This document shows positions 28,979-36,365 of a stretch of DNA of 64,000 nucleotides, piece after piece. Both the position numbers and the translations under genes were made by a program. A model generated the notes under the pieces. It worked only from the letters and a program-made list of their open reading frames with translations. It made no database searches and was not told the DNA's origin. Location of the stretch: NCBI GenBank assembly GCA_963793245.1, contig CAWBZG010000005.1, forward strand, positions 896,882 to 960,881, written 5' to 3'. Position 1 is the first letter of the stretch, and the number at the start of each line of letters is the position of its first letter. The DNA comes from CAXBBB01 sp963793245. Its GTDB lineage: Bacteria > Bacteroidota > Rhodothermia > Rhodothermales > BA12.

Positions 28979-30126
28979 GTGCTCGCACGTCTCCTCGCCA
29001 TCCTCCTGATTGCTGGTACCAGTTCGGGCATCTGTGTCGCTTATGCAGCACCGCAAAACGCTCCCGCTGACTCTACCGAACTTGAAAATCGGCGTCAGGG
29101 CCAGGCAAGCTCGGGAGATAGCATATTCGTTCGGTACGACTTCAAAAGAGGCCAGACGGTTCATCTGTACGCCCAGGGCGATTCCTTAGTGATGAACTAC
29201 TGGCTATTCCGAACCTTGAATAGCACGTTCGTCTCATTTGACGACCCTAGGACAAACACCTTCCGTGCTGGATTCGGGCTAGGCGAATCCAACATGCAAC
29301 TTTATATAGATTATTCTAAGTACATACTATCCTTAATCGCTCTTCTAATACCTTCGCTTGTATTTTTAATAATTCAACTCATGAGGAGCCGAAGATCCGA
29401 GAAGGAGGCGAGGGAGAATCGAGAGGCGCGTTCTTCGCACACGTCGATACATTGAGCAAAGTCGCGAGGATGAGCGCAAGCGACTGGCACGCGAACTGCA
29501 CGATGGACCGCTTCAAACGCTGTACGCTCTAAGAATGAACCTGGCGTTGGTCGATCAGAGTCCGGAGCAACATGATGCTACCGTCGGCGAAGTCGCATCC
29601 GAGTTGCGTGGGCTTACCGATACGCTACGCTCGCCCTTGTTGAGTGGCTACGGGTTGGGCGAGTCGCTTCGTACACTTGCCGAGCGGCACCGCAAGACGA
29701 GCGGTATGTCGGTCGACCTCACTATCGAACCAGATTTATTTTCAGACAGCCACACGGACGCGATTCCAGAGCAGCAGACGACTGCGCTGTTTCGAATGAC
29801 CCAAGAAGCACTAAGCAATGTCGCCCGTCACAGTCGAGCAGAGCACGTTCACGTCATTTTGCGTAGGAAGAACCTGAAAGGCGATGAAGGTGTCTCGCTG
29901 ATTATCGAAGATGACGGTGCTGGATTCGACTATGGCGGATCGCTTGGAAGACCTAGCCGAGAAGGGGCACTATGGTCTGCTCGGACAACGCGAACGTGCT
30001 GAGATTCTCGGCGGCGAACTCTTCGTGTGGTCTGCTCCCGGTCAGGGCACGCGACTCACGGCCTGGGTTCCACTACACGTATCCGGCTTCTTAATCGAAT
30101 CTCACCTCCTACACACGACTCCATGA
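28979..30126 (+). CDS. HisKA_3-type sensor histidine kinase (two frame changes)
   Basis: About 380 residues after reconstruction. It has a signal or first membrane helix (MLARLLAILLIAG), a roughly 90-residue extracytoplasmic domain, a membrane helix (LSLIALLIPSLVFLIIQLM), then the HisKA_3 phosphoacceptor site ARELHDGPLQTLYALRMN. The ATPase domain follows, with MTQEALSNVARHS (N box), IEDDGAGFDY (G1 box) and HYGLLGQRERAEILGG. Frame changes lie near 29430 and 29945. The stop overlaps the response regulator start (ATGA), so the pair is co-translated. The sensor domain resembles nothing I recognise, so the signal is unknown. Base composition of the first third is visibly more AT-rich than the neighbours. 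Confidence 0.85.
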
Positions 30127-30734
30127 GCGCTCCCTACCGCATCGTCCTGGCTGACGATCACGCCGTCTTTCGCGGTGGTTTACGCCGTCTTATAGAAGAA
30201 GACGCAACGCTTCAAGTCGTCGGTGAGGCGTCAAATGGTGAGGAGGCATTGGAAGTCGCCGAACGTCTGCTTCCCGACGTACTCGTGCTCGACATTCAGA
30301 TGCCCGGCATGTCCGGTCCCGAAGTCGTCACAGCCATACGCGAGCGAGGCATAGCGACACGCATCCTCGGCCTCTCGGCACACGACGATCCAACATACGT
30401 CGAGCGATTCCTGCACGGTGGAGCGTTAGGCTACGTCACCAAGGATCGTCCACCCGCTCTCATCGTTGAGGCTGTTCGACAAGTCGCCCAGGGGATGCCG
30501 ATCTGGTTGGTACGCCATCCTCTTGAGTCCCCTCTCAAAGCGATGAACGAACGGGAGCGCGATGTGCTGCGCTTACTAGGAAGCGGATTGACCAATGAGA
30601 AGATCGGCGAACAGTTAAGCGTATCGACCTCTACGGTGCGAAACGCGCTCACAGCAATCTATGAGAAGGTGGGCGTCACGACGTCTCGCGAGGCGATTGC
30701 ATGGGCATGGCGGCACAACTTGGTCGACCCATAA
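30123..30734 (+). CDS. NarL/LuxR-family response regulator
   Basis: A 203-residue regulator. The receiver domain carries LADDHAVFRGG (acidic pocket), phosphoacceptor Asp57 in VLVLDIQMPGM, and the conserved Lys in GYVTKDRP. The C-terminal LuxR-type helix-turn-helix is LTNEKIGEQLSVSTSTVRNA (residues 156-175). It is the cognate partner of the overlapping kinase. Targets may include the inverted hairpin elements that bracket the operon or the secreted-protein gene downstream, which is inference from position. Confidence 0.92.
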   Translation: MSAPYRIVLADDHAVFRGGLRRLIEEDATLQVVGEASNGEEALEVAERLLPDVLVLDIQMPGMSGPEVVTAIRERGIATRILGLSAHDDPTYVERFLHGGALGYVTKDRPPALIVEAVRQVAQGMPIWLVRHPLESPLKAMNERERDVLRLLGSGLTNEKIGEQLSVSTSTVRNALTAIYEKVGVTTSREAIAWAWRHNLVDP

Positions 30735-30761
30735 GTCCGCCTGCGGATATGGGCACTGAAA

Positions 30762-30820
30762 ATGGAGGAATGTCCTGAAAAGTCGGGACATTCCTCCATC
30801 CATTTCGGGAGGAACGTCCT
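30762..30820 (-). repeat. Structured element B: inverted partner of element A
   Basis: On the + strand, arms ATGGAGGAATGTCC (30762-30775) and GGACATTCCTCCAT (30786-30799) form a perfect 14-bp inverted repeat around TGAAAAGTCG. After a 5-nt spacer comes TCGGGAGGAACGTCCT (30805-30820), matching the reverse complement of element A's 16-mer in 14 of 16 bases. It starts 28 nt after the response regulator stop and could also act as its transcript end, although no T-run follows. Confidence 0.7.
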
Positions 30821-30893
30821 TGTAGCTGGAAAGAAGATCAGGGTAGGTTGATGACAATCAGTTCGATTCAACCCCTCCTCACTCCCCCTGCTC

Positions 30894-31254
30894 ATGAAGC
30901 GCTCGTACCGTCTCCTCAGCCTCCTGCTGGTCCTCCCGTTTCTCGCGGGCACCAACTCCTTCGCCGGCAACCCCGCTACAGACACCATCGTCGCGGAAGT
31001 GCCCGAACTGACAATCAATCCACCTAGCGGGAAAGCTGTAGAGTTTTACCGAAGCGACCTAGGATGGCAAGCTGTCGACACAGAGCAACTGGCTGGCCTC
31101 TCGAATGAAGTAGATATCGTCTCCCGAATTGATCCTCGACAAGATCAACGCAGTGGCTTCCGAAGCGAGCGTCGCAGGCGATCCGGGCTGGTTCTGCGAA
31201 ATCATCAAGCACACCGACGGTCCGTGGACGTGGAACTGCTGGCGCGACTCCTGA
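30894..31254 (+). CDS. Small secreted protein, Trp- and Cys-containing C-terminus (one frame change)
   Basis: The signal peptide is MKRSYRLLSLLLVLPFLAG, followed by about 95 mature residues. The frame is broken near 31125 at a CCC run. Removing one C joins GLSNEVDIVS to ELILDKINAVASEASVAGDP, ending GWFCEIIKHTDGPWTWNC plus WRDS and TGA 31252-31254. Without the correction the frame runs on to 31274 with an Arg-rich nonsense tail. The end has four Trp and two Cys within about 20 residues. A TAGGTTGA box (30844) with a TTG 21 nt upstream may be its promoter. No homolog is recognised. Its position after a two-component pair suggests a regulated secreted product. Confidence 0.55.
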
Positions 31255-31312
31255 TCCTCACGGATCCCGACTAAGGCGGGTCGAGACGGTGAACCGGGCG
31301 ATGTAGGAGCCG

Positions 31313-31930
31313 TTGAGACGTCTCATGACAACTCACGGTAGTCCGGTCCACAACTCCCCGCCTTTCCAAAACGCAGGCCCTTCGGATACGTCCGGGGGCC
31401 TGCGTTTTGCTGTTGAGGCTACGCCGATAGGCGTCGTCGCCGGAGCCGGGACTGAGGCTGGCCTACGCGCGCTCGTCCTGCTCGACTCGGACGCTGATGC
31501 TCACACCTGGGGCGCGTCGCTCCACGCGTTGCCTGCGCTGGCTGGTCACCCGCTGATCGGCTGGGTCGGCGATGTGGCGTGGGCGCTGAGCGTCGACTAC
31601 GAACTGAGCGATCTGGCCGATGAGAAACTGCGAGGCGTTCCGCTCGATCTTCAGGGCACGCCATTTCAACGCGAGGTGTGGGAGCAGTTGCGCGCGCTGG
31701 CGTGGGGCGAGACGACGACGTATGGCGCATTGGCGGCTTCGCTGGGCAAGGAGATCGGCGCGTCGCAGGCGGTTGCCGGGGCATGTGCCGCCAATCCGGT
31801 CGCGGTCGTCGTGCCGTGCCACCGCGTCGTTGGTGCGAGTGGCGAGATGCGCGGCTATCGGTGGGGCGTCGACCGGAAACGGCAGTTGCTGGCACGCGAG
31901 CAGCCCCCGGTCCGCGATCTGTTTTCCTGA
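31313..31930 (+). CDS. ogt: Methylated-DNA--protein-cysteine methyltransferase
   Basis: The product repairs O6-alkylguanine by irreversible transfer to its active-site cysteine. The catalytic motif is VVVPCHRVVGASGEMRGYRW (about residue 168), with the upstream helix-turn-helix region LAWGETTTYGALAASLGKEI. The N-terminal domain (LRFAVEATPIGVVAGAGTEA) is short but present. The start is uncertain. ATGs at 31313 and 31325 both lie upstream of a terminator-like hairpin (31368-31408), so the leader residues are weakly supported and part of the N-terminus may be affected by an indel. Related domains form the C-terminus of Ada. Confidence 0.88.
   Translation: MRRLMTTHGSPVHNSPPFQNAGPSDTSGGLRFAVEATPIGVVAGAGTEAGLRALVLLDSDADAHTWGASLHALPALAGHPLIGWVGDVAWALSVDYELSDLADEKLRGVPLDLQGTPFQREVWEQLRALAWGETTTYGALAASLGKEIGASQAVAGACAANPVAVVVPCHRVVGASGEMRGYRWGVDRKRQLLAREQPPVRDLFS
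31368..31408 (+). terminator. Strong terminator-like hairpin overlapping the ogt 5' end
   Basis: AAAACGCAGGCCC (31368-31380) pairs perfectly with GGGCCTGCGTTTT (31396-31408) around a 15-nt loop, giving a 13-bp stem ending in T4 on either strand. It is about 115 nt after the secreted-protein stop and would terminate it, yet it sits inside the open frame of ogt. Confidence 0.65.
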
Positions 31931-31951
31931 CGGTGCGAAACGACTGGACAT

Positions 31952-31986
31952 AAAAAGGCCCCCGTCGACAAGGTGCGACGAGGGCC
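31952..31986 (-). terminator. Rho-independent terminator of the 13-residue peptide unit
   Basis: On the reverse strand GGCCCTCGTCG - loop - CGACGGGGGCC is followed by TTTTTAT. The stem has 11 positions with one mismatch. It lies about 30 nt after the peptide stop; a smaller hairpin (TGTCGG/CCGACA, 31991-32006) lies between. The T-run is only on the reverse side, so it terminates leftward transcription. Confidence 0.8.
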
Positions 31987-32015
31987 TAGCTGTCGGGGAG
32001 CCGACAAGGCTGGTG

Positions 32016-32057
32016 CTAGCAGCCGAAGCCAAAGGCTCCTTTCTGCATGTCAGACAT
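32016..32057 (-). CDS. Predicted 13-residue peptide with an extended Shine-Dalgarno
   Basis: ATG 32057 to TAG 32016 encodes MSDMQKGAFGFGC. It is preceded by GGAGGTGATCCT (32058-32069), a 12-base perfect complement of the canonical 16S rRNA tail, with GGAGG seven bases from the ATG. It is followed after about 30 nt by a clear terminator, so it forms a minimal transcription unit. Nearly all other genes here lack Shine-Dalgarno signals. The C-terminal Gly-Phe-Gly-Cys ending is unusual. It is unrecognised; possibilities include a modified-peptide precursor, a cofactor-source peptide, a leader peptide, or an RNA whose main role is binding the ribosome. No modifying enzyme gene is adjacent. Confidence 0.6.
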   Translation of the reverse strand: MSDMQKGAFGFGC

Positions 32058-32069
32058 AGGATCACCTCC
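32058..32069 (-). promoter_or_regulatory. Extended Shine-Dalgarno for the 13-residue peptide
   Basis: Reverse strand GGAGGTGATCCT directly abuts the ATG. It pairs over 12 bases with the universal AGGATCACCTCC end of 16S rRNA. This fixes the start codon and frame. Confidence 0.75.
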
Positions 32070-32118
32070 ATAGATAAGGGCAGAGAGTAAAACGTGGCGC
32101 GCCGCCCAGTAAGACGCG

Positions 32119-32162
32119 CGACGTAGCGTGATGCGAGCAGCCGTACTAGCCTGCTCACGTCG
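32119..32162 (-). other. Two-tier stem in the presumed leader of the 13-residue peptide transcript
   Basis: The outer stem CGACGT/ACGTCG (32119-32124 with 32157-32162) encloses the inner stem GAGCAG/CTGCTC (32135-32140 with 32151-32156), with a one-sided 10-nt bulge. It is 62-105 nt upstream of the peptide start on the reverse strand. Around it (31931-32302) no other gene is visible. It could be a regulatory leader or chance. Confidence 0.4.
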
Positions 32163-32302
32163 GGGCGAACACGGGTTTAGACATGCTGTTCCAACCTGCT
32201 AGAAAATCAAGACATGGCGGAAAACGGACGGTCGCGCGCGTGCGCATGACGTAGCTTTTCGGACTGTTCAACCGCGTTTTTCGTCGCTTTCGCCCCACCT
32301 GC

Positions 32303-34792
32303 GTGACGCTCCCCGTCGAGGATCCGGTCCTCATCTTCGCTCTCACGATGTCGATCGTGCTGCTGGCTCCGATGCTGTTCAAGCGCGTCGGCATGCCGGG
32401 GCTGGTGGGGCTGATCGTCGTCGGTGCGATTGTGGGGCCGAACGCCATCGGCCTGCTCGCGCGCGACGCTACGTTCGAGCTGTTGGGAACGGTCGGGTTG
32501 CTGTACCTGATGTTTACCGCCGGGCTGAGCATCGACTTCGACCAGTTCACTCGGCTACGCGGGCGCAGTGTGACGTTCGGACTGTTCTCCTTCACGCTGC
32601 CGTTTGTGCTGGCGCTGGGTGCCGGGTTGGGACTGCTCGGCTACGGCTGGTCGGCGACGCTGCTGCTGGGCGCCATCGTCGGCTCGCACACGCTGCTGGC
32701 CTATCCGATTGCGCAGCGGTTGAAGCTGGACAAATCGCCTGCGGTCGTGATGACGATGGGTGGAACGGTGGTGACGGATCTGGTGAGCCTGCTGCTGCTG
32801 GCGGTCGTGACGCAGGTGGCGGCGGGCAAGGCCGAACCGTCGGATTGGATGTGGTTCGCCGCTCGGGTTGCGCTGTTCGGCGTAGCGGCGACGTGGGGCG
32901 TGCAACTGCTGGGACGCTGGTTTTTTCGGACGGTCAAGCAGCAGCCCGACGTGCAGTTCGCGTTCTTGCTGACGGTCGTGTTTGGCGCGGCGTTCGTGGC
33001 GGAGCAGGCGGGGCTGGCGGCGATCATCGGCGCGTTCGTCGTCGGGCTGTCGCTCAACCGGCTGGTGCCCGAGCAGTCGCCGATGATGACGCGGATTCTC
33101 TTTGTCGGCGAAGCGCTGTTCGTGCCGTTCTTCCTGCTGTCGGTCGGGATGTTGGTCGACCTGGGCGCGCTGCTTCAGTTACCGCTGTGGGCGTTGGCGA
33201 TCTTGCTGTCGGCCCTCGTGCTGGGCGGAAAGGCCATTGCCGCAGCGGTCGTCGGCAAGATTTATGGCTACTCGCGCGACGAGCAGTGGACGATCTACGG
33301 CCTGTCTTCGCCCCAAGCGGCGGCGACGCTGGCGGTAACGCTGATCGGCTTCGAGATCGGGTTGTTCAACGAGCAAATGGTCAACGGCGTCGTCGTGATG
33401 ATGCTCGTGACGTGTCTGGTCGGCCCGTTCGTGGTCGAGCGGTGGGGACGGCGGATGGCGCTGGCGGCCGAGAGCGCGCCGAGTACCGAGACCCCACCGC
33501 AGCGCATTCTGGTCGCGCTGAGCAACCCCGAAACGGCCGAGGAACTGACCGATTTGGCGCTGCTGATCCACGATCCATCGTCAACCGTCCCGATCTACCC
33601 GATGACGGTCGTGCGCGATGGTCCTGGCTCGGACGCGCGCGTGGCTCAGGGCGAGGCGATGCTGGGACGCGCCGTCTTGCACGCCGCCGCCGCCGACGTC
33701 GAGATGAAGCCGCTCACTCGTCTCGACCACAACCCCGCGTCGGGCATCGTCCGGGCGACCAAGGAGGAGCGGATTTCGACGGTCCTGATCGGTTGGAACG
33801 GAGAGAACACGGCGCGCTCGTTCATCTTCGGAAGCGTGCTCGACCAACTGCTCGGCGAAACGCGCGAGATGCTGTGGGTTTGTCGCCTGGGGCAGCCGCT
33901 GGGGACGGTCAAGCGTATCCTCGTCCTCGTCCCGCCGTATCTGTCGCGCGAAACCGGCTTCGCGGCTGCCATGCGCGCCGTCAAGATCTTAGCCCGTCAA
34001 GCCGGTGCCGAACTCGTCCTGATCGCTGCCGAACGCTCGTCCGACGAACTCGAGGCGACGAGCCTGCGCATCAAGCCGGATACGCCGCTTCGGGTGGAGC
34101 AGATGGACTCGTGGACCGACACCGTCTCGACGCTGGACAGCCTCTATAAGGGCGGCGACCTGCTCATCCTGCTCACTTCGCGCGAAGGCTCGCTGGCGTG
34201 GCGCCCCGCGCTCGACCGACTGCCGCGCGTGCTCGCTCAGCGCTTCTCGAACGCCGGACTGCTCGTCGTCTACCCTGCCGACGTTCCGCTGCGCACCCTA
34301 GTCGGCCCGCCGTCGGGGAGCGGCGCTCGGGCGCTGGGAAGAGCCATCGCGCCTGAGTTCGTGCAAACGGGTCTGGAAGCCGATACGGACGAGGAGACGA
34401 TGCTCCGCGCCCTTCTCGAACCGCTGGCCGAGATGGGCTACGTCGAGACCAACGCGATGCTCGACCGGCTGCGGGCGGGAGGAACAGACTACGCCGTCGA
34501 GTTGCGTCCCGGCGTCGCGTTCTACCACGCCCACACGAGCCTGACTCGGGCGACGCACGTACTCGTCGGCACGAGCGAGGCCGGGTTGCACCTTCCCGCA
34601 TCGTCCGGTCCGGTTCACGTCGTGCTGATTTTCCTGTGCCCTCGCTCGGTGGGGTCGAGTCGCTACCTGAGCAAGCTCTCTGCCGTCGCGCACCTGGTGC
34701 AGTCCGAAGAGCAAGTCGACGCGCTGGCCGCCGCCGACGATGCCGACGATGTGGCGGCACTGCTGCTCGCGGCGTTGCAGGAGCCGGAATAA
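32303..34792 (+). CDS. Kef/CPA2-type cation:proton antiporter with C-terminal USP-like domains
   Basis: An 829-residue protein with a GTG start. The first ~390 residues form 11-13 membrane helices of the Na+/H+ exchanger fold (VGLIVVGAIVGPNAIGLLAR; MFTAGLSIDFDQF; GAFVVGLSLNRLVPEQS). The cytoplasmic part holds two universal-stress-like domains (from RILVALSNPETAEELTDLAL, about residue 403, and RILVLVPPYLSRETGFAAAM, about residue 537). USP-fused exchangers usually have nucleotide-regulated K+ or Na+/H+ exchange. The GTG is preferred because no earlier in-frame ATG fits. Confidence 0.88.
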   Translation: MTLPVEDPVLIFALTMSIVLLAPMLFKRVGMPGLVGLIVVGAIVGPNAIGLLARDATFELLGTVGLLYLMFTAGLSIDFDQFTRLRGRSVTFGLFSFTLPFVLALGAGLGLLGYGWSATLLLGAIVGSHTLLAYPIAQRLKLDKSPAVVMTMGGTVVTDLVSLLLLAVVTQVAAGKAEPSDWMWFAARVALFGVAATWGVQLLGRWFFRTVKQQPDVQFAFLLTVVFGAAFVAEQAGLAAIIGAFVVGLSLNRLVPEQSPMMTRILFVGEALFVPFFLLSVGMLVDLGALLQLPLWALAILLSALVLGGKAIAAAVVGKIYGYSRDEQWTIYGLSSPQAAATLAVTLIGFEIGLFNEQMVNGVVVMMLVTCLVGPFVVERWGRRMALAAESAPSTETPPQRILVALSNPETAEELTDLALLIHDPSSTVPIYPMTVVRDGPGSDARVAQGEAMLGRAVLHAAAADVEMKPLTRLDHNPASGIVRATKEERISTVLIGWNGENTARSFIFGSVLDQLLGETREMLWVCRLGQPLGTVKRILVLVPPYLSRETGFAAAMRAVKILARQAGAELVLIAAERSSDELEATSLRIKPDTPLRVEQMDSWTDTVSTLDSLYKGGDLLILLTSREGSLAWRPALDRLPRVLAQRFSNAGLLVVYPADVPLRTLVGPPSGSGARALGRAIAPEFVQTGLEADTDEETMLRALLEPLAEMGYVETNAMLDRLRAGGTDYAVELRPGVAFYHAHTSLTRATHVLVGTSEAGLHLPASSGPVHVVLIFLCPRSVGSSRYLSKLSAVAHLVQSEEQVDALAAADDADDVAALLLAALQEPE

Positions 34793-34943
34793 GTACATCT
34801 GTACGCGAAGTGTCCGCTGGTGTAACACGATCTGTCCGCCTCCGTACAGCGAACGCGTGCCCACCCGCCCTAGCTCGTTCCATACGCCTGGGCACAGCGG
34901 TTGCCCTCTGCCGGTGTTTCCGCTCACTCACGAACCTCATCCG

Positions 34944-36325
34944 ATGATTCGCCTCCTCTTCCTCCTCTTTCTCATTGCGCCGACCGTCCAGGCGCAGGAT
35001 CTACGCACGATCACGCTCTTCGAAGCCGTGCAGATCGCGCAGCAGCAGAGCACGGCGCTGCGTCGCGCGCAAATCGCCAACCTGTCGCGCGAGATCGCCA
35101 TTTCGGATGCGCGGAATGCGTACCTCCCAGACGCCAACGCCTCGCTGTCTGCCTCACAGACGTATGGACGCGACTTCGACGTGCTGAGCGGCAGTATCAT
35201 CAACGAGACCAACGAGTCGGCAGGAGCTTCAGCGAGCATTGGATACACCCTGTTCGATGGAGCACGCCGAGCGCGTGTTGCTCAGGCCCGCGTTGGCTTG
35301 CAAGCCGGAGAGTTGGGACTCGAACGTACCGAGCAAGACCTCGTCTTTCAAGTCGCGACTCAGTTTCTAAACGTCATCTCTTCACGTGAGCAGGTCGACG
35401 TGCAACAGGTGGCGCTGGATCAGCAGGTCCGTCTGCTCGATCAGGTAGAAGGCTTGATCGCAGGCGGCGTGCGTCCGGCATCCGAAGTTTTTCAGCAGCA
35501 AGCTCAGGTGGCTCAGGCGCGCCTGAGTGTCGTCAATGCGCAGCGCACTGTGCAGCTTGCCGAGGCCAACTTGATCCAACTGCTCCAACTCGACCCGTTC
35601 GTCAACTACCGCTTCGCTATCCCAGAGCTGCCCAATCTGTCGGACGAATCGCTCAATGCCGAGAACTACGAACTCCGCGGCCTGATCGAGACCGCCTACG
35701 AACGACGCGCCGATCTCGATGCGCTCGAAGCCGACATCGAGTCCGCCGAACTCAGCGACGTCGATTGCCAAGGCAGGACGTCTTCCTCGCGTCTCGGCAT
35801 CGGCTAGCTACGGCACGTCTTGGGGCAGCGCCTTTGTGCAGCCCGTGATTCGACGCCAATGGCGCAATCGTAGGGCGCGAGCGGGTTCAGTTTCTAGACC
35901 AACTCGACCAAAGCCGACGGGGAAGTATCAGCCTGTCCCTTTCGGTCCCCATCTTCGACGCGTTTCGGACGCGCAACTCGGTTCAGCGGGCACGCGTGCA
36001 GGCGCAGTCGGCGCAGCTCAACCTGGAAGACCAGCAGCAGCAGATCGCGACGCAGGTGCGCCAGTCGATCCTCGACTACCAGTCGGCGGCAGCGCAGGTG
36101 ACGTTCTCGCGCGTCCAGGTGGAGGCCGCACAGCAGGCATTTCAGGCCGCTGAGCAGCGCTATGCGGCAGGCGCGGGCACGCTCTACGACGTGCAGCAGG
36201 CGCAAACCCAACTCACCAACGCGCAGAGCAACCTGGTCAGCGCGCAGTACCAGTTCGTCTTTCAGGAGAAGCTGATCGACTACTATACCGGCACCATCGA
36301 CATCGACCGTCTCTCGTTCGACTAA
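34944..36325 (+). CDS. TolC-family outer membrane efflux protein (two frame changes)
   Basis: The signal peptide is MIRLLFLLFLIAPTVQAQ, followed by two TolC helical repeats. The first is FEAVQIAQQQSTALRRAQIA with GYTLFDGARRARVAQA. The second resumes in another frame with LSLSVPIFDAFRTRNSVQRA and QRYAAGAGTLYDVQQAQTQL. The frame changes near 35760 and again at about 35850-35900. It provides the outer membrane exit for the adaptor and ATPase encoded directly downstream, 40 bp and 64 bp apart, in one operon. Confidence 0.88.
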
Positions 36326-36365
36326 GCGCATCGGCGCACTCTCACTCCCTTTCCAATCCCTCGTT

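Noticed and set aside
28817..30820. The kinase/regulator segment as a complete transposon
   Set aside because: The ends are inverted repeats, but no transposase or recombinase frame and no target duplication was found. Kept only as a hypothesis in the findings.
32041..32075. The + strand reads AGGATCACCTCC like the 3' end of 16S rRNA
   Set aside because: Only the 12-nt tail motif matches; flanking bases do not resemble 16S rRNA. It is better read as a Shine-Dalgarno on the reverse strand.
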